Assembly (NCBI GenBank): GCA_007026445.1
Contig: VDMD01000062.1
Location: 1-64,000, forward strand
From: Schizophyllum amplum
Lineage: Eukaryota; Basidiomycota; Agaricomycetes; Agaricales; Schizophyllaceae
Reading direction: 5' to 3'
Length of the DNA: 64,000 nucleotides
Of this stretch, positions 60,964 through 64,000 are shown one piece after another; position 1 is the stretch's first letter; each line of letters opens with the position of its first letter. Below the pieces are notes generated by a model. It saw only the letters and a list, made by a program, of their open reading frames with translations, was not told the DNA's origin and made no database searches. The translations under genes were made by a program, and so were the position numbers.

Positions 60964-63201
60964 ATGGCGCTGTCATCCAGTGATTATCAGAAGAACCAGC
61001 GCGAATGGGCGTACCCTGTTGTACCAACGAGTTCGCGCGCTTTCGCCAACCTCGAATCGTGCCATCTCATCTGCAGCCATCTGAATGCTGCAGACCTCTG
61101 CCGACTATCGCGCGTGTCCAAGCAATGGGAGTCCGAAGCGAGTGCACTCATCTGGCGTGAGCTTCCATCTATTGCGCCCATCGCAAGCGTTTTGCAATTG
61201 TCCTCGACGTCGCTCGTATGTTTTGTGCGATCGATCTCATCATCTGAGTCTCTGACATAGTCCACAATACTTATACAGGTTCAACACCCTTCAGCGCTCC
61301 ACGGCAAGTTCATACAGCAGCTCGCGCGTGCTCGGAATCGTGGACGCCTGGTCAGAAAGCTGACTATCACCCCGAGCGATATGGAACCCGGAACCGCTCG
61401 TCTGACCGTGCTCGCCATTGCGTTCAAGACGTCCGTTTTCCCCTTTCTTCGCGAGGCGATCATATTTGGTCTCCCAGTATACCACGCAAACGACCTACAG
61501 AAGGTCCTTCCCGGCAGCCTCGCGGCGCTCGACGTACGCGGCGCGGACACGCACGCTTGGGCATTCGTCGCCTCGCGCAGAGCTAGCCTACGTTCATTGC
61601 GAATCGAAGGCAAGACCTTCATCCCCCGGGATGTGTGCAGGCGCTTCTCCGACTTGCGCGCTATGACAGAGGTAGACATGACCGTACCGTATTGTCCACC
61701 GATCCTTCCGCACCTCGCGAGATGCCCCTCTCTGCGCGTGCTACGTCTTCATACTGGCGAGTCGGATATGCGAGGGACGACGGTTGCGCCATCGCAGGGC
61801 TTTCGTGCTCTTCGGCGTTTGCTCGTGGAGGGGAGGTCGGCTGCGATCCAGGCGCGCGGCATCATTCAGTCGTTGTCGGTGCTCCATCCACTTGAAGAGG
61901 TTCGGCTGGAGAACGCGGGAGCCCACGGCACGCCAGCCTCTATGAACGAGGATCACTTCATGGCTGTGCTCATCGACATCGAGAAGCACTGTGATCCGAA
62001 AGCGCTGCGCACCTTGGTCCTCACGCCGCGCATTCCGGGTCAGGCCTCCGCCTCTCACAAGCCTAGCGACGCGTCATACCTTCGGCCCCTCGCATCTTTT
62101 TCGTCCTTGGAAACCCTTGTCCTCGCGTCCTGGAACGGTCTGGCGCTGAAAAACGCCGACTGCCTCGCGATTGCTACATGCTGGCCGCACATCCGCGTGC
62201 TGCGTTTATGCAATCTGCGAGCAGGGGAGAACCTTCCCACCCTCCACGGCCTGGTGCCGCTGGCCGACAAGTGTCCGGAGCTCGAAGAACTTGCTCTGGC
62301 TGTCGACGCGCAGAGCGCTGCCCCGCGGTTGCCCGCGCATTATCCGCGGTCTCGCTCGCGTGTGAAGACGCTCGCCATGATTGGCCCTTCGCCCATCCAC
62401 GGCGATACCGTGCTTGGGGCTGCGCGCTTCCTGGCGACGCTCTTCCCTCATCTGCGAGATATATCGTGCCCTGACGGGTCGCCTCACAAGCGCTGCTGGG
62501 CAGACGTCAGTGATAGACTCGCGGTTGCCCATGCGGTGGCTATACAAACCGAGCGCGAGCTCGCAACTGGCTCCCGCGAGGCTCCAGACGGGGGTGTCGT
62601 GCAATCGGTCGCGCATGCGCTAGTAAAGATAGAGCAGCATGATGCTACAGTAGTCGCGCCCATTGGGCCTACTAGGAATGTGAATACAGATGTTGTGCAC
62701 CAGAGCACTATGCCCCCGCCTGCCAGCGAGTCTAGTGGCTATGATAATGCCGTCGCCGCAATGGGCGATGTGCAACTGACAGATGTACAGCGGCGGTCGG
62801 CCTCTCAACAACGGGTAGACGAACTACAGAAATGCAATGCTGAGCTAGAGAAGGACCGTGCGAGCCTCGAGAAACGGTACCGCACGATGAATAGTCGTCT
62901 CGAGGGGGATATACATGGTCTTCAGCACCTCAACGCCGATCTTCAGAAGCAGAAGACCGACATCGAGCAGAAGTATCTCCAAGTCGAGGAGGAAAGAGAC
63001 GTGCTGGGGAAGCAAATCCTACGACTCCAGCGCGACCTGGAAGAAACTAGCAGAAACGCGTCGACGAACCTGGACGCGCTCATCGAGCAGCTTGGAAAGC
63101 TCGAGCAGCATCGCGACCAGGTAGAGAAGCGCTGCGCCGACTTGGAGCGGTGGAAAGGGGAGTGCAAGCAGAGGCTGCAAGGTCTTGTTTCGCTAGGTTG
63201 A
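60964..63201 (+). CDS. F-box/leucine-rich-repeat protein with C-terminal coiled coil
   Basis: Predicted 724 residues in two exons: 60964-61215 and 61279-63201, with a GTATGT/ACAG intron. An N-terminal F-box-like motif covers about residues 28-68 (ANLESCHLICSHLNAADLCR, LSRVSKQWESEASALIWREL). Irregular leucine-rich segments follow through residue ~480 (SLRVLRLHTGES, LEEVRLENAG, LRTLVLTPR, SLETLVLASWNGLAL, IRVLRLCNLRAGENLP), forming the presumed substrate-binding surface. A Pro/Ser linker precedes a strong coiled coil over about residues 600-715 (VDELQKCNAELEKDRASLEK, ADLQKQKTDIEQKYLQVEEE, IEQLGKLEQHRDQVEKRCAD). It would act as substrate receptor of an SCF ubiquitin ligase, with dimerisation through the coiled coil. 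F-box proteins with such a long C-terminal coil are uncommon. Confidence 0.82.
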
Positions 63202-64000
63202 GTATAATTACTATCTTTTTGATTCTATCGCTCGATCGAAATAAAGGGACGTGACCGAGACTGGCTCAGTGCGGACGATCCTGGGACGATCCCAAGATGA
63301 ACTTGATTCACGTGAGCACTGTATGTGGCGTCTATCTGGTATCAATGTCATAAGCTAGGGATGCTAGGGTAAATTTCATCCACGAACCCACGAACGGCTA
63401 TGGGCTGCGAGGTCATGAACGGGCACTGGATAGATGGAAATCGAGCGGGACGTGTGCGAGAGGGAGTCAAAGACAAGTTGAGTTTCCACAGAGTTCGGGC
63501 CGCATCGGCAAATGCCGGAGAGGCGTCGCGCTCGCGCCTGGCTCACGCTGTCTTGACTCATCACATCTGGAGTTGACTTCATATCCTGGCGTGCGTTCAA
63601 GCTTCAAGCTCCTTGAGCTTCACCGGCACCTAGAAGGTCAAAGACGGCTAGGGAATCATCACCACAGGCGACGAGCCACGCACTGCGGCCGCTGTACGAC
63701 GCGGGTCACGATGCCCAGGCAGTTCCCACTGCCAGCTCGGGCTGCGTAGGGACGGTGGCGCTGCCACAGAAAGAGCACCATCGAGGAGCAGATGCCTGTG
63801 CAACTGTGTTGCAAAACAATGCCTCAAGGAAGGACCGAGGTGCGCACTTGCATTGTTGTCCATGTTTGGGGCGCCTTGTTCATTGTTTACGTTAGGGCCA
63901 GGCGGATCAGCTTCGGCGTCGCTAAGCTGGCATACAAAAGAGGGCGCTCGCGGCCTTCTGCTGCTCTCCCGTCTTGATCACCAACCCCCATCGTCTGTCG
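63202..64000. other. Right-edge region, possible promoter of a gene beyond the window
   Basis: About 800 bp without a supported gene. The last 80 bp (a TATA-like ATACAAAAGAGGG near 63930, then CT-rich sequence) look like a promoter and leader directed rightwards out of the window. Confidence 0.4.

Noticed and set aside
1..64000. CRISPR arrays, operons, bacterial promoters, viral or retrotransposon polymerase genes
   Set aside because: The window is eukaryotic. No regularly spaced repeats, no reverse transcriptase, integrase or capsid motifs were seen in any frame.

Overview
The window is nuclear DNA from a basidiomycete, most likely an Agaricomycete of polypore type. The evidence is dense short introns of roughly 50-65 bp with GTRNGT donors, moderately high GC, CT-rich sequence before start codons, and protein families typical of that group: paralogous cytochrome P450s, a lineage-specific polytopic membrane protein, a long arrestin-like protein, F-box/LRR proteins, and small Ser/Thr-rich secreted proteins. 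Genes lie on both strands with no operons. Coordinates given for spliced genes run from start codon to stop codon and include introns; exon joins were worked out by eye from splice signals, frame and paralogue comparison.

Left end (0-7.5 kb): three tandem copies (the second decayed) of an unrecognised ~155-170 residue family ending in a P-M-W-x-R type tail, then a low-complexity Ser/Thr/Ala/Lys protein and a single-pass membrane protein. 7.9-9.2 kb: a non-autonomous DNA transposon with ~460-bp terminal inverted repeats and an exact 9-bp target duplication, which fits a Mutator-like element. 9.4-13.2 kb: mitochondrial genes: complex I 49-kDa subunit (NDUFS2), a mitochondrial-type ORF directly upstream that may be spliced to it, and a divergently transcribed FMP46-like redox protein.

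13.4-24 kb: a P450, a polytopic membrane protein, a short-chain dehydrogenase, an arrestin-like protein and a UBE2S-type ubiquitin-conjugating enzyme with an APC/C-type C-terminal tail. 24.3-30 kb: an F-box-like protein, an orphan NO VEIN C-terminal (DUF3883) domain, a small secreted protein and a two-RRM mitochondrial protein. 30.2-33.4 kb: a second unrecognised tandem family of three, which shares a 99-102 nt first exon, has a nonsense codon in the middle copy, and carries a large C-terminal extension on the last copy.

34-39 kb: two unrecognised proteins, one with a CX2C-X25-CX2C zinc-finger-like domain. 39.5-43 kb: a LigB-type extradiol dioxygenase and a secreted FAD-dependent oxidoreductase transcribed divergently from a shared 376-bp promoter. 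43.3-49 kb: a GPI-anchored protein, ~3 kb of repeat-rich non-coding DNA, and a second P450 paralogous to the first. 49.3-53.1 kb: a 1275-codon intronless ORF encoding a disordered protein. 53.7-64 kb: a decayed gene, a fourth copy of the left-end family, a Ser/Thr kinase with an altered DFG motif, a frame-disrupted membrane-protein remnant, prefoldin subunit 3, and an F-box/LRR/coiled-coil protein.

The best candidates for something undescribed are the two unknown paralogous families (left end plus 54.5 kb; 30-33 kb), both of which keep exon-intron architecture while diverging in sequence.
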